From Actinophytocola xinjiangensis (GTDB taxonomy: Bacteria; Actinomycetota; Actinomycetes; Mycobacteriales; Pseudonocardiaceae), in the NCBI RefSeq assembly GCF_001921215.1, contig NZ_MSIF01000032.1, positions 1 to 64,000 of the forward strand: a stretch of 64,000 nucleotides of DNA, in the 5' to 3' direction. This document shows positions 41,292-50,484 of the stretch, in pieces. The stretch's first letter is position 1, and each line of letters begins with the position of its first letter. The translations under genes and the position numbers were made by a program. The notes beneath the pieces are model-generated. The model ran no database searches. It was not told the origin of the DNA and saw only the letters and a list, made by a program, of their open reading frames with translations.

Positions 41292-41784
41292 GGTGGGCGG
41301 GGTTCCCGCCCGGCGGTGGTACGTCCAGGTGCTGGACGCGGGCGCCGCCCCTGGCCGAGTAGAAGCCCTGGGCGGCGGTGTTCTGTTCGAGCACCAGCAG
41401 GTACATGCCCGACAGCGGCGACCAGCGGCGCACGGCCAGCGCGGTCAGTTCGAGCAGCCGGGTGCCGATGCGTTGACCGGTGAACCCCTGCCGCACATGG
41501 AGGTTGTCGACCAGCGCGCCCCAGTCGGGGTCCTCGTCGAGCAGCGTGTGCGCGAGCCCGACGAGCTGGTCGTCACACTCGGCGAGGATGGTTCTGGCGT
41601 GGGCGGGTGGTTGGGCGAGCCGTCCGGTCCACCAGGGTTCGAGGAAGCCGGTGGGCTCGCCGTCGAGGAACGTGTCGGCGTAGGCGCCCCGGTAGTGGCG
41701 CTGCCAGCTGTCCGCGTGCAGGCCGGCGACCGCGGCGGCGTCGTCCGTGCCGGCCGCGCGGTACCGCACCTCCCGATCCGCCAT
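41191..41784 (-). CDS. GNAT family N-acetyltransferase
   Basis: Protein of 197 residues. The GNAT fold is supported by VRYRAAGTDDAAAVAGLHADSW at the start, acetyl-CoA loop VRQGFTGQRIGTRLLE (~98-113, R/Q-x-x-G-x-G/A) and VLEQNTAAQGFYSARGG (~130-146). Substrate unknown; similar enzymes acetylate small amines, antibiotics or ribosomal proteins. ATG at 41784. The 3' end overlaps the MFS gene by 101 bases tail-to-tail. It is divergent from the DUF6412/YidC pair. Confidence 0.83.
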   Translation of the reverse strand: MADREVRYRAAGTDDAAAVAGLHADSWQRHYRGAYADTFLDGEPTGFLEPWWTGRLAQPPAHARTILAECDDQLVGLAHTLLDEDPDWGALVDNLHVRQGFTGQRIGTRLLELTALAVRRWSPLSGMYLLVLEQNTAAQGFYSARGGARVQHLDVPPPGGNPAHLTGKPMCFRIAWPAPLRVRHDRDGEGAAAGSPG

Positions 41785-41896
41785 GCCTTCCAGGATTCCC
41801 TACGGACATGCCGCGACGGCAGTGGTTCGCTCGATCGTGGCTGTGCCGTCGGCGGGCAGGGCACCGGCCCGGCCCGCCGGCGGGTACGGTGAGGAC

Positions 41897-42202
41897 GTGC
41901 ATCCGACGGGCCTCCGCTTGCGGCTGCTGGCAGCGTTCCTGCTCCCGGCGCTGCTGCTCGCGCTGCCCGCCACGGCCCACGGCCCGCTGGCCCTGGCCAC
42001 CGCGCTGACCGCCGGGCTGGCCACCGCCATCGGTGTCGCGGCCGTCGTGGTCGTGCGGCTGGCACCCACCGTCACCCCGGCCAGCGTCCGCACCGTCTCC
42101 CTGCGCGAACGTGCCCGTCTCACCAGCACCGTCCGGCTGCGGGACCCCGACGCGCCCGGCCGTACCCGTCCCCGTGCTCCGTCAGTCAGGCCCGCTGCCT
42201 GA
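41897..42202 (+). CDS. Small DUF6412-like membrane protein before yidC paralogue
   Basis: Protein of 101 residues from GTG 41897 (GGTGAGGA upstream). A signal-like helix (LRLLAAFLLPALLLALP) and a second TM helix (TAGLATAIGVAAVVVVRLA) are followed by a basic tail containing VSLRERARLTSTVRLRDPDAPGR. The conserved tail and the gene order before a YidC/Oxa1 paralogue match the actinobacterial DUF6412 family as I recall it. Function unknown; 68 bases precede yidC. Third positions support coding from this GTG onward. Confidence 0.7.
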   Translation: MHPTGLRLRLLAAFLLPALLLALPATAHGPLALATALTAGLATAIGVAAVVVVRLAPTVTPASVRTVSLRERARLTSTVRLRDPDAPGRTRPRAPSVRPAA

Positions 42203-42270
42203 CCTGACCCCGCGGATCAGGCAGTGACCCCGGCCTGCCCTGATCCCCCGGTCACCGACGGAGTACCGCC

Positions 42271-43068
42271 ATGTTCGACATCCTGCTCTTTCCTGTCTCA
42301 GCCGTGTTCTGGTTCTGGCACTGGTCGGTGGGCGCCCTCACCGACCCCGACGGCGGCCTCGCCTGGGTGGTGGCCATCGTCCTGCTCGTCTGCACGGTCC
42401 GCGCCCTGCTCGTCGGTCTGGCCCTGCGGCAGGTCCGCGCGGCCAGGGTGGCCCGCCTGCTCGCCCCCAGGATCCGCCGCCTGCGGGAAAGTCACCGCGA
42501 CGACCGCGCCCGCCTGGCCGCCGAGATCCAGAAGCTGCACGCCTCCACCGGCACCGGTCCCCTCGCCGGCTGTCTGCCCGCCCTGGTCCAGATCCCGGTC
42601 TTCCTCAGCCTGTACTGGGTCCTGCGCGGGTTCGCCCCCGGCGCGGAGTCCAACCAGGTCTTCGACCAGAACGGGATCTGGTCGTTCCTGCACGCCGACG
42701 TCCTCGGCGCCCGGCTGGGCGTGTGGCTCGGCCAGTCGGCCGGCGACCTGGCCGCCGCCGGCACCGGCCACGCCCAGCTCGCGCTCGTCGCGGTGCCGGT
42801 GGCGGTCCTCGCCGGGCTGGCCACGTTCCTGTCGATCCGCCTTGGCCTGCGGCGCCAGGACCCCGCCGACGCCGACCCGCGACTGGCCGCGGTGACCCGG
42901 GCCATGATGTACCTCGCGCCGGTGGGGCTGGTGGCGTCGGCCTGGCTGTTCCCGGTGCCGCTGGGGGTGTTGGTGTACCTGGCGGCCAGCAACGTGTGGA
43001 CGCTGGTCCAGCAGCAGGTCCTGCACACGGTCGTCGACCGGGAGCCGGCACCACGGCTCAAGCCCTGA
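42271..43068 (+). CDS. YidC/Oxa1 family membrane insertase paralogue
   Basis: Protein of 265 residues, shorter than housekeeping YidC and lacking a periplasmic domain. It has five hydrophobic helices including GPLAGCLPALVQIPVFLSLYW, the YidC/Oxa1 core motif, plus VLVYLAASNVWTLVQQQVL near the end. It inserts or folds membrane proteins. The genomic context (not near rpmH, rnpA or jag) marks it as an accessory paralogue, probably working with the small upstream membrane protein. ATG at 42271 follows GGAG. Confidence 0.85.
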   Translation: MFDILLFPVSAVFWFWHWSVGALTDPDGGLAWVVAIVLLVCTVRALLVGLALRQVRAARVARLLAPRIRRLRESHRDDRARLAAEIQKLHASTGTGPLAGCLPALVQIPVFLSLYWVLRGFAPGAESNQVFDQNGIWSFLHADVLGARLGVWLGQSAGDLAAAGTGHAQLALVAVPVAVLAGLATFLSIRLGLRRQDPADADPRLAAVTRAMMYLAPVGLVASAWLFPVPLGVLVYLAASNVWTLVQQQVLHTVVDREPAPRLKP

Positions 43069-43093
43069 CCAGCGGCGTCCGTACCCTGGCCGG

Positions 43094-43984
43094 GTGAACA
43101 CAGCTCGCCTCGCGGTGGTGTCGGCGCTGGTGGTGGCCCTGGTGGCGGCGTGCACCGGGGAACGACCCCGGGAACACCCGGCCCCCACCAGCGAGCCGGC
43201 GCCACCGGCGACCCAACCGGCCGGTGAGCAGGTGTACGTGTCGGTCGGCGACTCCTACGCCACCGGGTACCGGCCGGCCGCCGGCGGTGTCCCCGCCGGC
43301 ACCAGCCGGGACGGGTTCGCCTACCTGGTGGCCCGCCGGACCGGGCTGCGGCTGGTCAACGTGGCGTGCAGCGGCGCGACGTCCACGTCGGTGCGGGAAC
43401 GGCCGGGGTGTTCGCCGGGCAACCGGGGGCCGGGAGCGCCGGACCCCGCCGGGCGCACGCAGATCGACGAGGCGATCGAGGTGCTGCGGGCCCACGAGGG
43501 GCGGGTCGGGCTGGTGACCGTCGTCATCGGCGGCAACGACCTTGCCCCGTGCGTCGAGGCCGGTGACGTGGTGGGCTGTGCCGCCGGGGCGGTGGGCGAG
43601 GTACGCACGAACCTGGCCGAGACGCTGCCCGCGCTGCGGGAGGCCGCCGGGGACGCGCCGATCGTCGGACTGACCTATCCGGACGTGTTCCTCGGTGCCT
43701 GGGGCTCGCCCGACTTCCCCGACGGACAGGCGTTGGCGCGGCAGTCGGTGGTGTTGTTCCGGGACTTCTTCAACCCGGTGCTGGCCGCCGAGTACGCGAA
43801 GATCGACGCGACGTTCGTCGACGTCACCGAGGCCACCGGCGGGTACGGGGCGTTGACCGGCGCGGGGGTCCCGGCACCGGTGACGTCGGTGTGCGAGCTG
43901 ACCTACTTCTGCTCGCACACCGACGTCCACCCGACGCCCGAGGGCCACCGCCGGATCGCGGCGGCCGTCAGCGGGGCGTACTGA
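43094..43984 (+). CDS. SGNH/GDSL hydrolase lipoprotein
   Basis: Protein of 296 residues from GTG 43094. Lipobox LVAACTG (Cys ~20), Pro/Thr-rich linker, then an SGNH hydrolase: block I VSVGDSYATGY (nucleophile Ser), block II NVACSGATS (Gly), block III VVIGGNDLAPC (Asn), block V DVHPTPEGH (Asp-His). Likely an extracellular esterase or lipase; six cysteines suggest disulfides as in Streptomyces SGNH lipases. It starts 25 bases after yidC. Ends two bases before the convergent zeta-toxin gene, with no hairpin. Confidence 0.85.
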   Translation: MNTARLAVVSALVVALVAACTGERPREHPAPTSEPAPPATQPAGEQVYVSVGDSYATGYRPAAGGVPAGTSRDGFAYLVARRTGLRLVNVACSGATSTSVRERPGCSPGNRGPGAPDPAGRTQIDEAIEVLRAHEGRVGLVTVVIGGNDLAPCVEAGDVVGCAAGAVGEVRTNLAETLPALREAAGDAPIVGLTYPDVFLGAWGSPDFPDGQALARQSVVLFRDFFNPVLAAEYAKIDATFVDVTEATGGYGALTGAGVPAPVTSVCELTYFCSHTDVHPTPEGHRRIAAAVSGAY

Positions 43985-43986
43985 CC

Positions 43987-44886
43987 TCAGCTGTTCTGCG
44001 AGACGAGCACGGCCGGCATGTCCGTGGCGTCGTAGAGGTACCAGCGGTCGAACTCGGTCTTGCGCTCCTCGAACACCCGGCGGTTCGCACTGGAGTACTC
44101 GCGGTCGATCTGGGCCTTGATGATCCGCTCCGGGACGTGCCGGCCCTCGCAGGTGTCACCGTTGCGGAACTTCTCGTAGCCCTCGCGGTGACGCTGGTCG
44201 ACCCGCTCCAGGCTGACCTCGATCGGCACGTCCAGGAACAGCGCCGAGTACTGCTGGTAGCCGGCGTCCTTGAGCGTGGCCAGCTTGCCGTCCACCGACG
44301 CGACAGACCCCATCGTGGTGTCCCAGATGACGTTCTTGCGCTCGGCGGCGGCGCGCTCGGCGACCATCTCGGCGATCCGCGAGGACTCCCGCTGGATCAG
44401 GTCGGCGGCCTCCATCGGCGCGATCCCCTCGACCTCGGGGATCATGCCGGCCTCACACAGCTTCTCCTTGGCGTCGTCGGAGTTGAGCACCAGGTACTGC
44501 GACGCGTCGATGTCCTGGTTCTGGTTCAACGCGGTCGTCTTGCCCGCGCCCGGCAGACCGCCGGTGAACAGGGCCTCGCCCTCCTCCGGGACCTGCTCGC
44601 CGCGACGGTACAACTCGTCGGCGATCTTCTCCTGCTGCGCGACCCGGTCCGGCAACCAGGTCTGCCCGTCACCGTTGACGGTGTAGGTGACATCGGTGGC
44701 CAGGCCCTCGTCCATGGCCTCGGCGACCCTCTCGTCGACCAGCTTGACGTGGGCGGCCCATTCCTCGTCGGTCAGCGGTTCCACGAGCGAATCGGCCGCG
44801 CTCGGCGCGGCGGCCAGGGCACCCACGGTCGCCGCCGACAGCGCGGTGACCAACATCCGGGACCACAGACCGGTTACGTTCGACAT
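43987..44886 (-). CDS. Zeta-toxin-family kinase with N-terminal signal peptide
   Basis: Protein of 299 residues. Residues 1-32 form a clear signal peptide (a Trp-Ser-Arg start, hydrophobic MLVTALSAATVGALAAA, cleavage near PSA-AD). The mature part is a zeta-toxin P-loop kinase: FTGGLPGAGKTTAL (Walker A 109-118), LNSDDAKEKL (~134), WDTTMGS (~186) and LDVPIEVSLERVDQR (arginine region ~220). Zeta toxins phosphorylate UDP-N-acetylglucosamine and normally act inside the cell under an epsilon antitoxin; none is adjacent. An exported form would meet no ATP outside the cell, so it may be a secreted effector or act on extracellular targets. ATG at 44886. Confidence 0.78.
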   Translation of the reverse strand: MSNVTGLWSRMLVTALSAATVGALAAAPSAADSLVEPLTDEEWAAHVKLVDERVAEAMDEGLATDVTYTVNGDGQTWLPDRVAQQEKIADELYRRGEQVPEEGEALFTGGLPGAGKTTALNQNQDIDASQYLVLNSDDAKEKLCEAGMIPEVEGIAPMEAADLIQRESSRIAEMVAERAAAERKNVIWDTTMGSVASVDGKLATLKDAGYQQYSALFLDVPIEVSLERVDQRHREGYEKFRNGDTCEGRHVPERIIKAQIDREYSSANRRVFEERKTEFDRWYLYDATDMPAVLVSQNS

Positions 44887-44976
44887 CAGGTTCCTTTCGT
44901 AACAAGGATTCCTACGGTCGAACGAAGCCTGACGGCGGTTGCCGGAGCACGGCCACCGGAGTCACCCGGCCGAGCG

Positions 44977-45567
44977 TCACTCGTCGTCAGTGAAGGGGAC
45001 GGTGACGCAGGCCAGGCGGGCACCGGCCTGTCCGGCGTGCTCCGGCCCGGTTGCGGTGTGCTCGTCGTGCAGGACCACCGAGCGGGCCTCGCCGGCCCGG
45101 AACCGCCAGTTCTGGGTGGCGAACGACGAGCCAGCGCCCCGCGCGTCGGTGGTGAGGTCCAGCCACACCTCGTTGTCCGGGTTGGCATAGGCCGGGTCGG
45201 CCGAGGGTTGGACCGGGTCGGGCCGGTCCTGGTAGTGCGGGCCGGCGTCCTCGGGCAGCGACCCGCACCGTCCGGTGTGGACGTGCGCGCCGTACTCGCG
45301 GTCGGGCCGCAGGCCGGACACCGACAGCCGCACGGCCGTGCGGTCGCCGTCGACGTACTCCTCGACGCTGATCCCGCCGCCGGTGGGTACCGCGTCCAGG
45401 TCGTAGGTCGTGGCGGTCCACGAGATCGGCCCGGGCGGGGCGAAGGCGGCGGTGTGGGTCAACCAGTACGGTTCGGCGGCGACGGCGACGGCGGGGGCGG
45501 CCGAGACGGTCACGGCCAGCGCGGGGCCGAGGACGGCGGTCAGGACACGACGGACAACGGGCTTCAT
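44977..45567 (-). CDS. Secreted Cu/Zn superoxide dismutase-like protein
   Basis: Protein of 196 residues with a signal peptide (ends VAVAAEP). SOD_Cu fold: YGAHVHTGRCGSLPEDAGPHYQ (two copper-ligand His and the bridging/zinc region), NEVWLDLTTDARGAGSS (Asp zinc ligand), SVVLHDEHTA (last copper His) and ARLACVTVPF (Cys of the disulfide). One of the usual His ligands in the zinc loop appears absent or shifted, so activity is not certain. It lies 90 bases upstream of the zeta-like gene in the same direction; a shared transcript is possible. Confidence 0.78.
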   Translation of the reverse strand: MKPVVRRVLTAVLGPALAVTVSAAPAVAVAAEPYWLTHTAAFAPPGPISWTATTYDLDAVPTGGGISVEEYVDGDRTAVRLSVSGLRPDREYGAHVHTGRCGSLPEDAGPHYQDRPDPVQPSADPAYANPDNEVWLDLTTDARGAGSSFATQNWRFRAGEARSVVLHDEHTATGPEHAGQAGARLACVTVPFTDDE

Positions 45568-45658
45568 GACCCCGAATACTGTCGGTAGTGACCGGTTCCG
45601 TCAGCGATCGCCGCCCGCGTCCCCTCGATCGTGTGACACGCGCCGCCGCACACGGTTC

Positions 45659-47095
45659 TCAGCCGGTCGTGTCGCGCGTGGCGCCGCGCCGGCCGAAGCG
45701 GGCCAGCAGGGCCCGCTCGATCTGCTCGGGGTCCCGGTCGCGGGTCTCGGGCAGGTAGCGGCTGACGAACACCAGGGCCACCGCGCAGATCACCGCGAAG
45801 ATCCAGAACGTCTGGCCCTGGCCGAGGGAGGTCGCCAGCGGCAGGAACGCGAGGCTGACGACGAAGTTGGCGATCCAGTTGACGGCGGTGGAGACGCTGG
45901 AGCCCTTGGCGCGCACGCCCGGCGGGAAGATCTCGCCGATCAGCGTCCAGAACACCGGCCCGAGGCCGCCGGCGAACGCGGCGATGTAGATGACCATGAA
46001 CAGCAGGGTCAGGACCGAGGTCATCCCGACCATGAAGGACAGTCCCAGCAGGAACACCGACACCGCCATCACGCCCAGCGACATCAGGATGAGCGGGCGG
46101 CGGCCCAGCCGGTCGACCAGCTTGATCGCGACGACGGTCATCAGCAGGTTGATCACGCCGATGGCCACCGAGTAGAAGATGGCGTTCGAGGCGTTCAGGC
46201 CGGTCTGCTCGATGATCGTGGGCGCGTAGTAGATGATCGTGTTGATGCCGCCGCACTGTTGGACGGCGGCGAGGGTGAGCCCGACGATCAGCGCGGGGCG
46301 GACGTCGGGGGCCAGCAGGCTGGTGCCGTCGCCGCTGGGTTCCAGCTTGGCGGTGGCGATGCGTTGCCTGGCCTGGGTGACCAGGCGGTCGGCGGCGTCC
46401 TTGCCGGCGACCTCGGTGATGCCCCGGTGGGCGACGTCGGCGTGGCCGTGGGCGATCAGCCATTGTGGTGATTCCGGCAGATACCAGAGTGAGGCGACGA
46501 GGAGAACCAGGGCGGGAATGGCACCGACAGCGAACATTTCCCGCCAGCCGCCACTTCTGGAGAACAGGAGATTCACCAGATAGGCCACGAGAATACCGAC
46601 CGTGATCATGAGTTGGTTCAGGGTCAGCAGCCGGCCACGGATCCTGGTCGGCGAGATCTCCGAGAGGTACACCGGGACCAGTGCCGACGCGCCGCCCACC
46701 GACAGGCCCAGGACGATCCGGCCGGCGAGGATCGTCCAGTAGCCGTTGGCCAGGCACACCATGGCCGTGCCGATCAGGAAGACACCGCCGATGACGCCCA
46801 GGCTACGGCGGCGGCCGAGGTGGTCGGCCATCCTGCCGGTGGCGGTGGCGCCGATGACCGCGCCGATGAGCAGGACGCTGACCACGCTGCCCTGTTCGAA
46901 GGCGTTGAGGGAGAACTCGTCGCGGAGGTAGAGCAGCGCGCCGGAGACGACACCGGTGTCGAAACCGAACAGGAAACCGCCCACGGCGATGGTGAGGGCC
47001 CAGCGGATGATCCGGCGCATGCCGGCGGCGGGGATTTCCGGGACCTCGGTGTAGGGGCCGTGCGTGCCGGGTTCGCGTGAGAATCCCTGGACCAT
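45659..47095 (-). CDS. MFS sugar porter (sugar:H+ symporter)
   Basis: Protein of 478 residues, 12 TM, sugar-porter subfamily: GGFLFGFDTGVVSGALLYL, RMADHLGRRRSL (motif A), RWLLV-type PESPQWLIA, QQCGGINTIIYYAPTI (helix 7 sugar-binding motif) and PETRDRDPEQIE at the end. It imports a monosaccharide by proton symport. It follows the alpha-L-rhamnosidase gene by 90 bases with a hairpin between, so it may import the rhamnose released or have its own promoter. ATG at 47095. Confidence 0.88.
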   Translation of the reverse strand: MVQGFSREPGTHGPYTEVPEIPAAGMRRIIRWALTIAVGGFLFGFDTGVVSGALLYLRDEFSLNAFEQGSVVSVLLIGAVIGATATGRMADHLGRRRSLGVIGGVFLIGTAMVCLANGYWTILAGRIVLGLSVGGASALVPVYLSEISPTRIRGRLLTLNQLMITVGILVAYLVNLLFSRSGGWREMFAVGAIPALVLLVASLWYLPESPQWLIAHGHADVAHRGITEVAGKDAADRLVTQARQRIATAKLEPSGDGTSLLAPDVRPALIVGLTLAAVQQCGGINTIIYYAPTIIEQTGLNASNAIFYSVAIGVINLLMTVVAIKLVDRLGRRPLILMSLGVMAVSVFLLGLSFMVGMTSVLTLLFMVIYIAAFAGGLGPVFWTLIGEIFPPGVRAKGSSVSTAVNWIANFVVSLAFLPLATSLGQGQTFWIFAVICAVALVFVSRYLPETRDRDPEQIERALLARFGRRGATRDTTG

Positions 47096-47140
47096 TTGAT
47101 CACTTTAAGCGGGGATTCTTCTTCCTGCTCGTTGTTGTCC

Positions 47141-47181
47141 GGTCCGGGGCCGACGGCGGTTTCCCACCGCCGGCCCGGACC
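47141..47181 (-). terminator. Terminator hairpin after rhamnosidase gene
   Basis: Long stem formed by GGTCCGGG..CGGCGGT and ACCGCCG..CCCGGACC with a TTCCC loop and a small internal bulge, four bases beyond the rhamnosidase stop. It separates rhamnosidase and sugar-porter genes and could attenuate transcription between them. Confidence 0.6.
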
Positions 47182-47184
47182 GGC

Positions 47185-50100
47185 TCAGCGGCGAGGAGCG
47201 GTGAACTCGTAGCGGCCCGAGCCGACGGTCAGCGTCAGGGTTCCGTTCTCGTAGGTGGATTCGTGGACGCCGGGGGTGTCGGTCGCCCTGGCCCGGCCCT
47301 CGGTGACGTCCTGGGGGGACGGCGTGGGGATCACGACCTGGGCGGTGGTGTTGGGTGGGACGGTCGCGGTGAGGGTGAGGGTCGAGTCGGTCAGTTCCCA
47401 GGTCGAGGTGATGGGGCCGTAGGCGGACCGGAAGGTGCCGGTGGCGCTGGTGAGATCACCGCCGGGCGTCGGGGCCAGCCGGAAGGCCCGGTAGCCGGGT
47501 TCCAGCGGGGTGATGCCGGTGACGTTCTCGTACATCCAGGTGCCGACGGCGCCGTAGGCGTAGTGGTTGAAGGAGTTCATCCCCGGGTCGTTGAACGAGC
47601 CGTCCGGGTTGATGGAGTTCCAGCGTTCCCACATGGTCGTGGCACCCATCGCGACCTCGTAGCCCCACGACGGGTACTCCTCGCGGAGCAGCAACTCGTA
47701 GGCCTTGTCCAGGTGGTCGCTGCCGCTCAGGGCGGGCAGCAGCCACGGGGTGCCGAGGAAGCCCGTGGTCAGGGCGTTGCCGCTGGCCTCGATCTTGGCC
47801 ACGAACCGGTCGGCCACCGCCGCGCGGCGCTCGGCCGGGACGAGGTCCATGCCCAGGGTCAGGGCGTAGGCGGTCTGGCTGTTGCCCGACACCGTGCCGT
47901 CGGCGGCCACGTGGGCGGCGGTGAACGCGGCCCGCACGTCGCGGGAGAGCGCCTCGTAGGTCTGGGCGTCGGCGGTTTCGCCGATCGCCGCCGCCATCTC
48001 GGCGAGCATGCGGGTGTCCTGGGCGAAGTACGCCGTCCCCAGGACGCCGGCGGGCGTGGGATCGTTGAGGTTGAGCCAGTCCTCGAACCGGCCCCGGCGG
48101 TCGTCGATCAGGTCCGCGCCGGCTCCCGCGCGGACGAACTCGACGAAGGCGCGCATCGACTGGTAGTGGTCCCGCACGATTCCGGTGTCGCCGAACGCCT
48201 TCCACACGGCGTGCGGGACGGTCACGCCGGCGTCGGCCCAGCCCACCCCGCCGGGGCCGTTGTCGGTGGGTTCGGGGGCGAAGGGCGGGTAGTCGCCGTT
48301 GGGGCGCTGGGTGGTGCGCAGGTCGGCCAGCCACTTCGCGAGGAAGGCCCGGGTGTCCTGGTTGTAGGACGCGGTGGGGGCGAACACGTTGATGTCGCCG
48401 GTCCACCCGAGACGTTCGTCGCGGGCGGGGGTGTCGGTGGGGATGGACAGGAAGTTGCCGCGCTGGCCCCAGGTGATGTTGCTCTGCAACTGGTTGAGCA
48501 TGGGGTTGGAGGTGTGGAACGAACCCGTGGTCGGCAGGTCCGAGCCCCAGACGACACCGTGGACGTCACCGGCCGGCGGGGCGGTGACGCCGGTGATCTC
48601 GACGTAGCGGAAGCCGTGTTGGGTGAAGGTCGGCTCGTAGGTGACGGTGCCGTCGGCGGCGAAGGTGTAGTGGTCGGTGGCCTTGGCGGCGCGGAGGTTC
48701 TCGGTGTAGAGGGTGCCGTCGGGGTTGAGGACCTCGCCGTGGCGGATGGTGGCCGTCCGCCCCTCGGTCCCGCTCAGGCGCAGCCGGGTGACGCCGACCA
48801 TGTTCTGGCCAAGGTCGTAGACGAACGTGCCGGGCGTGGGCTCGGTGCGTTCGACGGCGGTCAGGACCTCGGTCGTGCGGATCGGCTCGTCCGGTTGGGG
48901 CACCAACAGATCCGTGGCGGAACTCGCGGTCTCGGCGGGGCTCCAGGTGCCGTCGAAGTCCGGGGTGGACCAGCCGGGGTGCTCCAGCCTGGCGTCGTAG
49001 TGCTCGCCCGCCTGGAGGTCACCGGTGACGTACGGGCCGCCGGCCGTGGTCCACGCGTCGTCGGTGCGGATCCACTGGTGGGTGCCGTCGGTGAAGTCCA
49101 CCCGCAGCTGGGCCACGGCCGACGGGGTGGCGCCGTAGACGCCGGGGCTCGGGTAGTAGCCGACCCGTCCGGCGTACCAGCCGGGGGCCAGGGCCAGGCC
49201 GAACGCGTTGGCACCACGGCGAACCTGACGCGTGACGTCGTAGGTCTGGTGCTGGATGGTGGTGCGGTAGTCGGTCCAGCCGGGCGCCAGTTCGTGGTCG
49301 CCGACCTTCTCGCCGTTGAGTGACAGCTCGTAGACGCCTCTGGCCGCGCCGTAGGCCCGGGCGGCGACGACCTCCTTGCCGTGGGGGACGGTGAACTCCG
49401 TGCGGAACAAGGGAAGGCTGGTGTTGGCCGAGTAGTACGCCTCGGTGGAGCTGAGCAGGGCCAGGCCGTCGTCGCCGACCGTGCCGCCGCTGAACGGGTT
49501 GTGCCCGTCGGCGAAGTCCACGTCGGCGAGGGTGGCGCCGTCGGGGGCGGTCACCGTCGCGCGGTGCACGATCGCCTGCTCCGGCGCGTTGTTGGACACG
49601 TTGACCCGGTAGCCGAAGGTGCCGGCGGCGACGTCGGTCATCGCGCGGCTGTCGGCCTCGGTGCCGTCGATGGCGGTGGTGACGGTGTTCCCGGTGACCG
49701 AGATCGTCAGGTGGTGGCGGCCGGTGAGCAGGTCCTGTTCGGAGATGACCGCGGAGACGTCGACGACCTCGACGAGTTCGTAGGCGCCGTCGGTGAGCCG
49801 GTGCACGCGCAGCTTGGGTTTGCCGGTGCCGTCGGCGACGTTGATCTGCCACATGTACGCGTCGCGGTCGGCCGCGCGCAGGAACACGCCCAGGGCCAGC
49901 GCGGTGAGGGTGAACTCGGTGTCCACCGTGTAGTCCGTCCAGCGCAGCGACTCGTCGGTGTCGGTCAGCCACTGGGCCCCGGTCCAGTCCGCCGGTGCCA
50001 GCAGGCCGGTCTCGAACCACGCCGGGGCGCTCCACGGGCTGACCTGGCCGTCGCCGTCCCACACCCGGACCTGCCAGTGGTAGCGGGTCGCCGAGCGCAG

Positions 50101-50451
50101 GGCGGCGCCGGCGTAGGGGACGTCGACCTGGCTGGCCGAGGCGACCCGGCCGGAGTTCCAGACGTCGGCGCGGCCCGGCCGGGTGCCGACCCGTACCTGG
50201 TAGGCGCCCTGGACGACGTCCCGGCGGTCCGAGGTGGACATCCAGCCGAACTGGGGTGCGCCGCCGCCGGTGCCCAGCGGGTCGACGCGGCCGTTGGTGG
50301 TCAGGCCACCGACGCGCAGGGAGCCGGCCGCCGAGGCGGGCGCGGCGAGCAGGCTGGCGCACAGGGCCAGGACGGCGGCGAGCACCAGGGTGGAGCGGAA
50401 ACGGTTGACACGAAAGGGGAACAGACCCGGCAGGGAACGGGCTGGGAGCAT
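47185..50451 (-). CDS. Secreted alpha-L-rhamnosidase (GH78)
   Basis: Protein of 1088 residues with a signal peptide (ends APASAAGS). N-terminal fibronectin-like domain (ATRYHWQVRVWDGDGQ, ~45-150), LamG/CBM-like insert (~165-320), rhamnosidase N-terminal beta domain (RAYGAARGVYELSLNGEKVG, ~355-500), then an (alpha/alpha)6 barrel with the GH78 acid motif TDTPARDERLGWTGD (~665-680) and MWERWNS (~945), and a C-terminal beta-sandwich. It removes terminal L-rhamnose from plant glycosides or pectin side chains outside the cell. A perfect LacI-type operator lies 34 bases before its ATG (50451). Confidence 0.9.
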   Translation of the reverse strand: MLPARSLPGLFPFRVNRFRSTLVLAAVLALCASLLAAPASAAGSLRVGGLTTNGRVDPLGTGGGAPQFGWMSTSDRRDVVQGAYQVRVGTRPGRADVWNSGRVASASQVDVPYAGAALRSATRYHWQVRVWDGDGQVSPWSAPAWFETGLLAPADWTGAQWLTDTDESLRWTDYTVDTEFTLTALALGVFLRAADRDAYMWQINVADGTGKPKLRVHRLTDGAYELVEVVDVSAVISEQDLLTGRHHLTISVTGNTVTTAIDGTEADSRAMTDVAAGTFGYRVNVSNNAPEQAIVHRATVTAPDGATLADVDFADGHNPFSGGTVGDDGLALLSSTEAYYSANTSLPLFRTEFTVPHGKEVVAARAYGAARGVYELSLNGEKVGDHELAPGWTDYRTTIQHQTYDVTRQVRRGANAFGLALAPGWYAGRVGYYPSPGVYGATPSAVAQLRVDFTDGTHQWIRTDDAWTTAGGPYVTGDLQAGEHYDARLEHPGWSTPDFDGTWSPAETASSATDLLVPQPDEPIRTTEVLTAVERTEPTPGTFVYDLGQNMVGVTRLRLSGTEGRTATIRHGEVLNPDGTLYTENLRAAKATDHYTFAADGTVTYEPTFTQHGFRYVEITGVTAPPAGDVHGVVWGSDLPTTGSFHTSNPMLNQLQSNITWGQRGNFLSIPTDTPARDERLGWTGDINVFAPTASYNQDTRAFLAKWLADLRTTQRPNGDYPPFAPEPTDNGPGGVGWADAGVTVPHAVWKAFGDTGIVRDHYQSMRAFVEFVRAGAGADLIDDRRGRFEDWLNLNDPTPAGVLGTAYFAQDTRMLAEMAAAIGETADAQTYEALSRDVRAAFTAAHVAADGTVSGNSQTAYALTLGMDLVPAERRAAVADRFVAKIEASGNALTTGFLGTPWLLPALSGSDHLDKAYELLLREEYPSWGYEVAMGATTMWERWNSINPDGSFNDPGMNSFNHYAYGAVGTWMYENVTGITPLEPGYRAFRLAPTPGGDLTSATGTFRSAYGPITSTWELTDSTLTLTATVPPNTTAQVVIPTPSPQDVTEGRARATDTPGVHESTYENGTLTLTVGSGRYEFTAPRR

Positions 50452-50484
50452 GCGAGCCTCCGGCGCTGGCGGTCTCGGCAGGTT

